Below, one piece after another: positions 33,185 to 41,120 of a stretch of DNA of 44,026 bases. Within the stretch, counting starts at the first letter, position 1. The number at the start of each line of letters is the position of its first letter. The stretch lies in NCBI GenBank assembly GCA_900543025.1, contig UQPP01000015.1:1-44026 (forward strand). The letters run 5' to 3'. Origin of the DNA: an uncultured Collinsella sp. (GTDB taxonomy: Bacteria > Actinomycetota > Coriobacteriia > Coriobacteriales > Coriobacteriaceae). Both the position numbers and the translations under genes were made by a program. The notes under the pieces are model-generated. The model did no database searches, had not been told where the DNA came from, and saw only the letters and a list, made by a program, of their open reading frames with translations.

Positions 33185-33730
33185 CTATAACCCAAAGAAG
33201 CTAAGAATCTGATCACGGCTTACGGGCTTGTACTCGTTGGCATCGAGACCGACATCGTAGCGATAAATGGGACGCTCGCGATCGCGGTTGCGTGCGTTGG
33301 TGCGGTCACCCCTGCTGTGGATATGCCCATGCAGCATAATGGCGCCACGTGCCTTGCCGTTCCAGCTGAGCATGGGGTAGTGGCTCATAACCAGACGATG
33401 GCCCTTGGCATAGCCGGGAGCAATCTCCAGGTAATCGCGCACGTCTTCCCAAATCTGCGGTACGTCGGGATCTTCCCAGTCGCCGTCATGGTTACCACGG
33501 ATGAGCGTCACGTTCTGGCATTCGATACGCTCGCGCAGGCGCACCGCCTCCGCCAGGGGCAAACGATAGGTAAAGTCACCCAGAATATAGAGGCGGTCAT
33601 CCGCAGCCGCGCACTCATTGATGGCATCGATGACCTTGCGATTCATCTCCTCGACCGAGCCAAACGGCCGATTCATGTCGTGCAAGATATTCGTATCGCC
33701 CAGGTGCAGGTCGGCGGTAAACCACATCAT
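33185..33730 (-). CDS. Calcineurin-like metallophosphoesterase
   Basis: This is a 181-residue metal-dependent phosphoesterase. The motifs are in order: DLHLGD (D-x-H), GDFTYR (GDxx), GNHDGD (GNHD), SHYPML (H), GHIHSRGD (GHxH). The size and order match the small YfcE-like group. ATG at 33730 (MMWFTADLH) is preferred because GAGGACAG lies 7 bases upstream; an ATG at 33745 is in frame but with a poor site. Substrate unknown; cyclic nucleotides or phosphomonoesters are usual. The gene ends in a hairpin repeat and terminator pair. Confidence 0.88.
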   Translation of the reverse strand: MMWFTADLHLGDTNILHDMNRPFGSVEEMNRKVIDAINECAAADDRLYILGDFTYRLPLAEAVRLRERIECQNVTLIRGNHDGDWEDPDVPQIWEDVRDYLEIAPGYAKGHRLVMSHYPMLSWNGKARGAIMLHGHIHSRGDRTNARNRDRERPIYRYDVGLDANEYKPVSRDQILSFFGL

Positions 33731-33796
33731 CGTCTCTGTCCTCATTTCGCAACGTGTTCAACTCGTGCTAAGTATACAGACGCAGCGATGTGGCGG

Positions 33797-33979
33797 TTAT
33801 CCAAAGAGCCCGCCGAACAGTCCGCGGCGGCGCTTGTCTTGCTTTTTCGAAGCGTCACCCTGGGTTTTCTTGTCCTGCCGCTTTTTACGATCCTGCTCCA
33901 ACTCATCGTCATCGAGTAGCATATCCCACTCAAACGGATCGTCTGTCAGATCGAGCAGGTCGTCGTCATCATCAAACAT
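33797..33979 (-). CDS. Tiny charged protein, 60 residues, function unknown
   Basis: The sequence splits into an acidic half (MFDDDDDLLDLTDDPFEWDMLLDDDELEQD) and a basic half (KKRQDKKTQ then KKQDKRRRGLFGGLFG), ending in a Gly/Phe-rich stretch. ATG at 33979 has GGAGG five bases upstream, so a real start is likely; a second ATG at 33991 lacks this. It lies between the metallophosphatase and the HIRAN gene on the same strand with 18 bases to the HIRAN stop, so it may be co-transcribed. Low complexity makes any family call unsafe. Confidence 0.6.
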   Translation of the reverse strand: MFDDDDDLLDLTDDPFEWDMLLDDDELEQDRKKRQDKKTQGDASKKQDKRRRGLFGGLFG

Positions 33980-33997
33980 GGCTGCCTCCATTGCCGA

Positions 33998-34324
33998 CTA
34001 GCGAGCATCCACCACATAGAGCCCAACGCGCACCTGATGCCACGGGCTGCGCTCGGGGGCAACCTGTTGCACACGGGCCTCAAATACGTCCTCGTGGCCG
34101 TAATACATCATCAAGGACAGTGGGCCGACCTCGTTTCCTGGAACGTAGCCAAGTTTGGTCTTGCCATAGTAGATCGCAACTGCCTCGGGGTCATGGGGAT
34201 TATCGCGCTCGGCACACAGTGTCAGTTTATCGCCCGCTTTAAGATCGCCCAGGACCAAAGCACCGTCGGCATATTGAAATCCTGCGATGTGAAACGACAG
34301 AAGAACACGTGAAGGCTCGTACAT
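33998..34324 (-). CDS. HIRAN-domain protein
   Basis: This is a 108-residue stand-alone HIRAN domain: SFHIAGFQYADGALVLGDLK, then LTLCAERDNPHDPEAVAIYY and KLGYVPGNEVGPLS, the standard HIRAN signature (AGxx, NPxDPxAVAV, GYVP). HIRAN domains bind DNA ends or unusual DNA in helicases such as HLTF; stand-alone bacterial copies have unknown partners. ATG at 34324 has AAGGGAG upstream. The neighbours on the same strand (tiny protein, metallophosphatase, DUF2130) fit a nucleic-acid-related group, but this is weak evidence. Confidence 0.9.
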   Translation of the reverse strand: MYEPSRVLLSFHIAGFQYADGALVLGDLKAGDKLTLCAERDNPHDPEAVAIYYGKTKLGYVPGNEVGPLSLMMYYGHEDVFEARVQQVAPERSPWHQVRVGLYVVDAR

Positions 34325-34446
34325 AGCAGCTCCCTTAACGGCCAGATAAACCGGCGCTTAACCTTATTGAGAAGTCTACGAACTCGTGCGGACACAAATT
34401 CATCCTGCCTGCGCCTTTCGACCGTTTGTCGCTACGCCATCTGATT

Positions 34447-35826
34447 CTAATGCACAAACATGCGCACGAATTTGTGCTTCCAGCTTGCGTAGGGCGCATA
34501 CCGAAACGGCACGTCCAGCCAGGTTGCCTTGTTCACGATGCTCTTCTTGTGGCTAAACGTATCGAAGCTCTCGCGGCCATGGTACTGCCCCATACCGCTC
34601 GCGCCCATGCTGCCAAAGCCCATATGGCTCGTAGCCAAGTGCATGATGGTGTCGTTGACGCAGCCGCCGCCAAAGGGCACGTAGCGCACAAAGCGTTGCT
34701 GAACCGCACGATCCTGGCTAAAGATATACAGTGCCAGCGGCGTCGGACGATCCGTAATAAACGCTTCGGCCTCGTCTAGGCTCTCAAACGTCAGCACCGG
34801 CAAGATGGGACCGAAGATCTCCTCCTGCATCACGGCGTCATCGGGGGCCACGCCGTCCAAAATTGTCGGCTCAATCTTGAGCGAAGCCTCGCGCGCGGCA
34901 CCTCCAAGCACGACCTTTTCGGGATCGATCAGCCCGCGCGCACGCGCAAAATGCTTGGCGTTGACGATATGTCCGTAATCCTCATTGTCGAGTGGATGTT
35001 CGCCAAACATGCGACGGACCTCCTCCTTGATAAGGTCCAGCAGCTCGTCGTGCACGCGCGCATCGGCCAGCAGGTAGTCGGGCGCCACGCAGGTCTGCCC
35101 CACGTTGAGCCACTTACCAAAGGCGATACGCCGTGCCGCAACCTTCAAGTTTGCCGTCGCATCCACGATACAGGGACTCTTTCCGCCCAGCTCAAGCGTC
35201 ACGGGCGTAAGGTTTTTACTTGCGCGCTCCATGACGAGCTTGCCGACCGGAACGCTACCGGTAAAGAAGATCTTGTCCCAGCACTCATCGAGCAACGCTT
35301 CGTTCTCGGCGCGCCCGCCCTCGACAACCGTCACCAGGCGCGGATCAAATGTCTCTTCACAGATTTGCTTGAGCACCGCGCTCGATGCCGGAGCATAGGC
35401 ACTCGGCTTGATGACCACGGTATTGCCCGCGGCAAGGGCGCCGGCGAGCGGCTCGAGTGTTAGCAAAAACGGGTAGTTCCACGGAGCCATGATGAGCGTG
35501 ACGCCATAGGGCACGGCTTGCGTTTTGCACACGCTCACGGCGTTAGCGAGGTCGCACGGACGCAGGCGCGGACGACTCCATCGGGCCACATGCGCAATCT
35601 GATGTCGAATCTCGGAAAGCGATGTGCCAATCTCGCACATATAGGCCTCGTCATGCGACTTTCCCAAATCGGTCTTGAGCGCATGAGCGATATCGGCCTC
35701 GTGGGCCCGCACCGCATCGCGTAAACTCACGAGCGCGCGACGTCGAGCATCGACATCAAACGTGGCGTGCGTCTTAAAGTAGGCGCGCTGATCGCCGACG
35801 ATGCGCGCAATTTCCTCGGTGTTCAT
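34447..35826 (-). CDS. Aldehyde dehydrogenase
   Basis: This is a 459-residue NAD(P)-dependent aldehyde dehydrogenase of the class 3-like group (as fatty or coniferyl aldehyde dehydrogenases). The glutamate is E212 in TLELGGKSP, the nucleophile C246 in VGQTCVAPDYLL; PWNYPF, FTGSVPVGK and EEIFGPILPV are also present. The C-terminus has the hydrophobic/basic extension (ATWLDVPFRYAPYASWKHKF) of this group, which often gives membrane contact. ATG lies 9 bases after the alcohol dehydrogenase stop with AGGAGG in between, so the two act in one operon: alcohol to aldehyde to acid (or the reverse). Substrates cannot be fixed. Confidence 0.92.
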   Translation of the reverse strand: MNTEEIARIVGDQRAYFKTHATFDVDARRRALVSLRDAVRAHEADIAHALKTDLGKSHDEAYMCEIGTSLSEIRHQIAHVARWSRPRLRPCDLANAVSVCKTQAVPYGVTLIMAPWNYPFLLTLEPLAGALAAGNTVVIKPSAYAPASSAVLKQICEETFDPRLVTVVEGGRAENEALLDECWDKIFFTGSVPVGKLVMERASKNLTPVTLELGGKSPCIVDATANLKVAARRIAFGKWLNVGQTCVAPDYLLADARVHDELLDLIKEEVRRMFGEHPLDNEDYGHIVNAKHFARARGLIDPEKVVLGGAAREASLKIEPTILDGVAPDDAVMQEEIFGPILPVLTFESLDEAEAFITDRPTPLALYIFSQDRAVQQRFVRYVPFGGGCVNDTIMHLATSHMGFGSMGASGMGQYHGRESFDTFSHKKSIVNKATWLDVPFRYAPYASWKHKFVRMFVH

Positions 35827-35835
35827 GGCACCCTC

Positions 35836-37055
35836 CTAGTTCTCGTCCTCAAACATACCATCCGCGACGACCTCGTACATATGCTCGAGCTCCGAGCGGT
35901 CCATCAAAAGTGGAGCGGGGTACAGGGGATTGGCCTCGGCATCGGCATGGGCCGCCATTTGCGGAATATCGGAGCGGCGAATACCCGAGACATATTTGGG
36001 GATTCCCAGGGCCTCGTTCATGCGGTCGACCCAATCGAAAAAGGCCTCGGCCGCAAGACTATCCTGCGCGGTAGCCGGCGCAATGCCCGCCATGCGAGCA
36101 AGATCGGCAAGCTTGGGGCGGCGGCGTCACCATAAGCGCGAAGCATGTGCGGCAGGATGATCGCGTTGGTCAAACCGTGCGGAATTCCGTATCGGCCGCC
36201 CAGACTGTGCGCGATGGCATGCACATATCCGACATAGGAGCGGGTAAACGCAACGCCCGCCTTATACGCCGCCGAAAGCATATTGCGACGAGCGCGCATG
36301 TCGTCACCATGCTCATAGGCCTCGAGCAAATTGTCGTGGATAAGCTGCACCGCCTGTCGCGCCATCTTGCGCGTATAGGGCGTGGTGCTTCGCCCGATAA
36401 AGGCCTCAACGGCATGCGTCAGGGCGTCCATGCCCGTCTGCCCCGTAATGGAAGCGGGCAAGCCGCACGTAAACTCGGGGTCGTGGACTGCAAAACGCGG
36501 GATGAGCACAAAGTCGTTAATGGGGTATTTGTAGTGCGTCCCGTCATCGGTAATTACCGCCGCAAGCGTGACTTCGCTTCCCGTACCGGCGGTAGTGGGA
36601 ACGGCGATGAGCAGCGGCAGGCGACGATGAATCCGCAGTAGGCCGCGCATCTTGTTGATGGGCTTGTTTGGCTGCGCAATGCGTGCGCCCACGCCCTTGG
36701 CACAGTCCATGGCCGAGCCACCGCCAAAGCCGATAATGGCCTGGCAGGCGCTCTCTCGATACAGGGACGCCGCTTCTTCCACGTTTGAAACCGTGGGGTT
36801 TGCACGCGTTTCGGCATAGACCGTAACGCCAATCCCCCTGCATGCGAGCGCCGTCTCGAGCGGTGCCGTGAGCCCCAGACGGGCAATGCCGGGATCCGTC
36901 ACGATAAGGACCTTCTGGATCGAGCGCTTTTGAAGCACCGCGGGCACATCCTCGGCATGTTCTAAAATGCGCGGCTCGGTATAGGGCAGGATCGGCAATG
37001 CAATGCGAAAAACCGTCTGATATGTTCGGCACCAGGCACGACGGGCTAGATGCAT
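35836..37055 (-). pseudogene. Iron-containing alcohol dehydrogenase, frameshifted
   Basis: The frame from 37055 (ATG, GAAGGAG upstream) is a group III iron alcohol dehydrogenase: GFGGGSAMDCAKGVG, VPTTAGTGSEVT, then metal ligands in GMDALTHAVEAF and AIAHSLGGRYGIPHG. At about 36110-36125 it leaves the expected reading (YGDAAAPSLPILLAW), while another frame continues it properly (KLADLARMAGIAPATAQDS to SELEHMYEVVADGMF) to 35836. One base is missing in the G-run GCTTGGGGCGG (G4 where G5 would restore the frame). Joined, the protein is about 405 residues. Either a real single-base deletion, a phase-variable run, or a sequencing error. The downstream aldehyde dehydrogenase is intact. Confidence 0.85.
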
Positions 37056-37074
37056 AAAGGAAACTCCTTCATTT

Positions 37075-37154
37075 GTTGATAGGTCAACATTTGCTCGCCC
37101 GATTGTACTCAGCGGCGGTCAAAGACGGCCTGCCAATCGTTAATCAATCAACAT
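37075..37154. promoter_or_regulatory. Pair of related 16-bp operator-like sites between adh and rubrerythrin
   Basis: GTTGATAGGTCAACAT (37075-37090) and GTTAATCAATCAACAT (37139-37154) match at 12 of 16 positions. The first contains a perfect TGTTGA-4-TCAACA palindrome (37074-37089). Their centres are 64 bases apart, about six helix turns. One lies next to the alcohol dehydrogenase start and the other just before the rubrerythrin promoter. One dimeric regulator could bind both and loop the DNA. No regulator gene is adjacent. Confidence 0.45.
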
Positions 37155-37169
37155 CTTCATATCTCAAAA

Positions 37170-37197
37170 TTGTTTTATTAAAAATCATTCCTAATAG
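37170..37197 (+). promoter_or_regulatory. AT-rich promoter candidate for rubrerythrin
   Basis: TTGTTT (37170-37175) and TAATAG (37192-37197) are separated by 16 bases in the most AT-rich stretch of the region. About 115 bases of leader would follow before the ATG. Confidence 0.4.
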
Positions 37198-37245
37198 GCT
37201 TCACATTTGGTTGCATTTATGGATAATAGAACTCGTCAAGACGCA

Positions 37246-37276
37246 CGTCCGGAGAGGGCCCTTACGGGACCGGACG
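37246..37276 (+). promoter_or_regulatory. Leader hairpin in the rubrerythrin 5' region
   Basis: CGTCCGG (37246-37252) and CCGGACG (37270-37276) pair perfectly, with a GC-rich inner loop (AGAGGGCCCTTACGGGA). An alternative pairing exists using CTCGTC at 37232 and GACGAG at 37274. It could be a switch-like leader or a stabiliser; no known riboswitch is recognised. Confidence 0.4.
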
Positions 37277-37311
37277 AGCGCGCAATCGCCATCGATCGAA
37301 AGGATCGAATC

Positions 37312-37872
37312 ATGAAGTTTGTTTGCCCCGTTTGCGGTTATGTGGAAGAGTTCGACGGCGACCAGCTGCCCGAGGATTTTAAGTGCCCCCAGTGCGGCGT
37401 TCCCGGTTCTCGTTTCCTGAAGCAGGAGGAGGGCCAGCTCGAGTGGGCCGCCGAGCACGTCGTGGGCGTCGCCAAGATGGAGGGTGTCTCTGAGGACATC
37501 GTTGCCGACCTGCGCGCCAACTTTGAGGGCGAGTGCTCTGAGGTCGGTATGTACCTGGCCATGGCTCGCGTCGCTCATCGCGAGGGCTATCCCGAGATTG
37601 GCCTGTACTGGGAAAAGGCTGCCCACGAGGAGGCCGAGCATGCCGCCAAGTTCGCCGAGCTCCTGGGCGAGGTCGTGACCGACTCCACCAAGAAGAACCT
37701 CGAGATGCGCGTTGAGGCCGAGAACGGCGCCACCGCCGGCAAGACCGATCTTGCTAAGCGCGCCAAGGCCGCTGGCCTCGATGCCATCCACGACACCGTG
37801 CACGAGATGGCTCGCGACGAGGCCCGCCACGGCAAGGCTTTCGCCGGCCTGCTCAAGCGCTACTTTGGCTAA
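37312..37872 (+). CDS. Reverse rubrerythrin (N-terminal rubredoxin, C-terminal diiron domain)
   Basis: This is a 186-residue protein in which the rubredoxin-like domain comes first (CPVCGY near residue 5, CPQCGVP near 29-35) and the ferritin-like diiron domain follows: EGECSEVGMYL, KAAHEEAEHAAKF (ExxH) and MARDEARHGKAF (ExxRH). The normal rubrerythrin order is the opposite, so it is a reverse rubrerythrin, known in clostridia as an NADH-dependent peroxidase that detoxifies peroxide and oxygen. ATG at 37312 has AAAGGAT upstream; the in-frame stretch to 37207 is the leader. It is strongly expressed in style (GAG, GGC, CGC bias) and ends with a good terminator. Confidence 0.93.
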   Translation: MKFVCPVCGYVEEFDGDQLPEDFKCPQCGVPGSRFLKQEEGQLEWAAEHVVGVAKMEGVSEDIVADLRANFEGECSEVGMYLAMARVAHREGYPEIGLYWEKAAHEEAEHAAKFAELLGEVVTDSTKKNLEMRVEAENGATAGKTDLAKRAKAAGLDAIHDTVHEMARDEARHGKAFAGLLKRYFG

Positions 37873-37907
37873 GCCAACCGCCTGAGACATAACCTCTAGC
37901 TTGATGA

Positions 37908-37937
37908 GGCCCGGACCATATTGGTTCGGGCCTTTTT
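37908..37937 (+). terminator. Intrinsic terminator after reverse rubrerythrin
   Basis: GGCCCGGACC and GGTTCGGGCC (10 bp with one G-U) around a 5-nt loop are followed by five T. Confidence 0.93.
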
Positions 37938-38003
37938 CGTGCCTCACGAACTTGTTAACGCCCTGAAATAGGACCGTCTTCGGCATCGGCTTCTCGTCAA
38001 AAA

Positions 38004-38126
38004 CTAAGTGAGTAGACTTTTTGGAACTTGCCGAGCACGCCATCCATATTGCTTTATAAAGCCGCAGGTAAATGACTTGTTTCAAAACGGCCTGGTCGCC
38101 AAAGTGCTAAAAGCCTACTCACTTAG
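38004..38126. repeat. 123-bp inverted-ended repeat, copy 2
   Basis: Same length, ends and orientation as copies 1 and 3. The ends are CTAAGTGAGTAGACTTTTT and AAAAGCCTACTCACTTAG; the core reads GCCGCAGGTAAATGACTTGT. Its right end forms the last codons and TAG stop of the nuclease-like gene at 38115. It shares GGTCGCCAAAGTGCTAAAAG with copy 3. Confidence 0.9.
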
Positions 38127-39242
38127 AACCGCAGCCGTCCACGATCGAGCCATTTTGTGTCTAGCGGGCATCTTTCCGTCGATTACTCCCAATTTTGTCC
38201 AGTCAACGAATAGTTCAGACCGGAGTAATGCCTCAGCCCTTTGCTCATCTGAGCTTTTATCACGATATTCAGCATCGAGCATCCTGCATACGGTCTTAAC
38301 GATCGCGCGGAATCTACCCTCATCGGATATCTGTCTGTGTGTCAGGAGAAGTACATCGTAGCCCATGGCCTGAAGGGCCGTCATGCGGTCAGCGTCACGC
38401 AAGCCATCCCCTGCGCGTCCGTGCGAGGCCTTTCCCTGACATTCAATGGCCACCTGTCGCCTACCGTCCGGTGAAGAAAGAAGTAGGTCGATATATACAC
38501 GGGACTTTCCCACAATCGCTCGAGCACTTGTGTTTAGCATCACTTCAACATTAAGCTCTATGCCGCAAAACCCTTCGCCTCCCAGGGCTCGCGGCAGTCC
38601 AAGCAACAAATACGCCTCGACCTCAAAAGGCGACGCGGCACCCAATGGAACGAGTTGCGATACCGCCATAAATCTATTGCCGTAACGCATCCCACAAACA
38701 TCTGAACAAAAACGGTCAAGGTCTCCGCCCAAAACCAAAGCGTCTCGACGCCATAAATTTGAAGCGGTGCCGTCCTCGGACGGGCAGCGCGCCCAACCGA
38801 ACGTTGTCGAAATCGCACCCGAATCAATTGCACGCGAAAGCTCCGTCTCAAGTAACGCCGGCAGGGCACACACCGCAAACAAGCCACACATCTCCGCCAA
38901 TACCAAAAGAAGCTGAAGATCCGTCAGATGCCGTGACATGATGAATGCCGTCAGTAGAGGAGACGTAATCAAAAATCCATGCTCCGTTTCCAGCACGGAT
39001 TCCCTGGGGAGCTCACCAAGAAACAGCCGCTGCCTAATGCTGGCAGGACAAGTCCGTTTGTTTCTCGTCCGAACCAATGTATGCAACGGAAAACCGAGCG
39101 CGACCGCAGCCGTCGGGTTGCGGGCGAGATCATATCGCTGCCGGTCTTCTTCCGGTCGTGGAAGCGGCGGACACAAAGCGCGGACTTGAGGAGGCAAACG
39201 CCAGTACCTAAAAGCCGATATGTCACAAAGTAGATCCTTCAT
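38115..39242 (-). CDS. PD-(D/E)XK nuclease-like protein, function unknown
   Basis: This is a 375-residue protein. Residues about 255-340 look like a compact nuclease fold: SRVYIDLLLSSPD, then QVAIECQGKASHG (D-x(n)-E-x-C-Q-G-K, compatible with the D...ExK active site), then RMTALQAMGYDVLLLTHRQI. This resembles the C-terminal domain of Vsr/DUF559/AbiEi-type proteins. The N-terminal 240 residues are not recognised. The ATG at 39242 follows a GTG six bases upstream; neither has a convincing ribosome site. The C-terminus (AVLSE) and stop are inside repeat copy 2. It is bracketed by copies 2 and 3 and has no cohort of its own, which hints at mobile cargo. Confidence 0.7.
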   Translation of the reverse strand: MKDLLCDISAFRYWRLPPQVRALCPPLPRPEEDRQRYDLARNPTAAVALGFPLHTLVRTRNKRTCPASIRQRLFLGELPRESVLETEHGFLITSPLLTAFIMSRHLTDLQLLLVLAEMCGLFAVCALPALLETELSRAIDSGAISTTFGWARCPSEDGTASNLWRRDALVLGGDLDRFCSDVCGMRYGNRFMAVSQLVPLGAASPFEVEAYLLLGLPRALGGEGFCGIELNVEVMLNTSARAIVGKSRVYIDLLLSSPDGRRQVAIECQGKASHGRAGDGLRDADRMTALQAMGYDVLLLTHRQISDEGRFRAIVKTVCRMLDAEYRDKSSDEQRAEALLRSELFVDWTKLGVIDGKMPARHKMARSWTAAVLSE

Positions 39243-39325
39243 AGGCACAGGAGAACACGAATTTCAACCCAGTCAGTCACGCATTGGCGCGAACGCACCA
39301 AAAATGGCGCCGAACGGACTGCCAA

Positions 39326-39391
39326 GTTTTCAACAGCCCTCCCCAACTGGCCAAAAGCTTGTCGAGAGCTGGACGAAGCCCTGTTGAAAAC
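39326..39391. other. Inverted repeat downstream of pdxR
   Basis: GTTTTCAACAG (39326-39336) and CTGTTGAAAAC (39381-39391) pair perfectly, 11 bp. Seven T follow on the + strand, so it could act as a + strand terminator. It lies between the nuclease-like gene and repeat copy 3. Apart from this and copy 3, the gap 39249-39538 shows nothing I can name. Confidence 0.5.
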
Positions 39392-39423
39392 CCCATTTTT
39401 TTCTCATGCAGAAGCTTTACGCG

Positions 39424-39546
39424 GCAAGTGAGTAGACTTTTTTGAACATTCCGAGCAGGCCGGTCTTCCTGCTTTTCAAAACCGCAGGTAGATAGCTTGT
39501 TACAAAACTGCCTGGTCGCCAAAGTGCTAAAAGTCTACTCACTTAG
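39424..39546. repeat. 123-bp inverted-ended repeat, copy 3
   Basis: The third copy has its left end slightly degraded (GCAAGTGAGTAGAC) and its right end intact (AAAAGTCTACTCACTTAG). Core ACCGCAGGTAGATAGCTTGT. The right end supplies the last two codons and TGA stop of pdxR at 39539. Direct orientation with copies 1 and 2. Confidence 0.9.
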
Positions 39547-40975
39547 ATTGCAGAGTGCCCCCCATTAGCTGCAATTCCAAGGTAGTTAGTACTTTTGGAC
39601 TCAGGTCGTCATACTGGACAAGAATATGAGTTGAGTTTTCAGGGGCAGATGCGCCATCGGCACACCAAAAACAGTCACCGATATCGATAAAAGGGATGCT
39701 CGAGCGCGTGAGGGCCCGTGCAATAGTGCTTCCGCCCGTTCCACGCTCCGCAACCACGGTGCAGTAAAGGCCCGCGTCTGCGTGTTCGATCGAGACTTCC
39801 CCTGCCGGAAATGCCTTCCGTACAAGCGCCGCCAGGCCATCACGCGCCTCGCGAGCACGAACGCGCACGCGGTTCACATGTCGCTCGTAATCACCCGATT
39901 CCAGCAAACGCGCCAAAGCGACCTGGTCAACAGAACTCACCGACGAGGCGTAAAAACCAAGGTTGCGCCTAAACCGCTCCATTAGCTCATCGGGCAGCAC
40001 CATGTACGCTAGACGCAACGCCGATGACAGGCTCTTCGAAAACGTGTTGGTGTAGATAACCGACTGGGAGGCATCGATCGACGCGAGCGCGGGAATTGGC
40101 TTGCCGGCAAGGCGAAACTCACAATCAAAGTCATCTTCGATGAGGTACCGACCTGGTCGCTCGGCGGCCCAGCTCAGCAGCGCATAGCGACGCGCAATGC
40201 TCGTCACAAGACCGGTGGGATACTGATGGGACGGCATAAGGTGAAGGACATCGGTCCCAGTTTTCTGCAGAGCGCTCAGGTCCACGCCGTCGTCATCCAA
40301 CGGGATATGTCGTACTTGGCAGCCCATAGCCTGATAGATGCGCGTCAGACGCAAATAGCCCGGGTCCTCAACGGCATACACCTTGTCAGCGCCAAGCAAC
40401 TGAACCAACATGGTATCGAGCAGCTGGGCGCCTGCACCGATAACAATGTTGTTGGGGTCGACATTCATGCCCCTTGTCCCACGCAGATGGTGAGCAATTG
40501 CGCGTCGCAGCCGAGCGGTGCCCTGCGCCGGTGCGGGCGAAAAGATTTCGCGCTCATCTTCGGATGCCAGCGTCGCCCGTAGTGCGCTTTGCCAAAGCCG
40601 CGCCGCCTCCAAAGCGGAAGGAGAAAGTGCATCGAACAGCTCGACCTGTCCGTTGACATCATGCGCGCTGAGGCCCACAGAGACGGTATCTCGGTCGATG
40701 CCCTGCGAAGCCAAAGGCAAAACCGGTGCATCCGGAAGCTTGCAAGCGTAGTAGCCACGACGCGGCATTGAGCAAATATAGCCCTCGGCAAGTAACTGGC
40801 TATATGCATTCTCGATGGTAATGACACTGATTCCCAGATGACTGGCAAAGGCGCGCTTAGACGGAAGATGCTCCCCCGCCACAATACGTCCAGCAACAAT
40901 ATCATCTCGAATTTGCTGGTAAACATACTCATAAAGCGATGCTTCGCCGCGTTTTTCCAAATTGTAGTCAAGCAT
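39539..40975 (-). CDS. pdxR: MocR-family regulator of PLP synthesis
   Basis: This is a 478-residue GntR/aminotransferase fusion regulator. Residues about 5-70 hold the winged helix (EYVYQQIRDDIVAGRIVAGE, SKRAFASHLGISVITIENAY). The fold-type I aminotransferase-like domain has IEDDFDCEFRL and the PLP lysine in NTFSKSLSSALRLAYM. It stands divergent from pdxST, the classic PdxR position: PLP binding changes its activity on the pdxST promoter. ATG at 40975 has CAGGTGG eight bases upstream; the extension to 41008 is less likely. The final codons (SK, TGA) come from repeat copy 3, so its native C-terminus may have been slightly altered. The 145-base gap to pdxS is the likely operator region. Confidence 0.92.
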   Translation of the reverse strand: MLDYNLEKRGEASLYEYVYQQIRDDIVAGRIVAGEHLPSKRAFASHLGISVITIENAYSQLLAEGYICSMPRRGYYACKLPDAPVLPLASQGIDRDTVSVGLSAHDVNGQVELFDALSPSALEAARLWQSALRATLASEDEREIFSPAPAQGTARLRRAIAHHLRGTRGMNVDPNNIVIGAGAQLLDTMLVQLLGADKVYAVEDPGYLRLTRIYQAMGCQVRHIPLDDDGVDLSALQKTGTDVLHLMPSHQYPTGLVTSIARRYALLSWAAERPGRYLIEDDFDCEFRLAGKPIPALASIDASQSVIYTNTFSKSLSSALRLAYMVLPDELMERFRRNLGFYASSVSSVDQVALARLLESGDYERHVNRVRVRAREARDGLAALVRKAFPAGEVSIEHADAGLYCTVVAERGTGGSTIARALTRSSIPFIDIGDCFWCADGASAPENSTHILVQYDDLSPKVLTTLELQLMGGTLQSK

Positions 40976-41120
40976 GAGTTTGCCACCTGACCTTATCGAG
41001 CTGTTCAATCTGGTATTAGGCTGACATTATTATTATCTCGAAAACTGAGTATTTCGCCATACCCAGCTCCCCGATAGGATGTTCCGTCAAGCAATGCACA
41101 TGCCAACCAAGGGAGCAACC

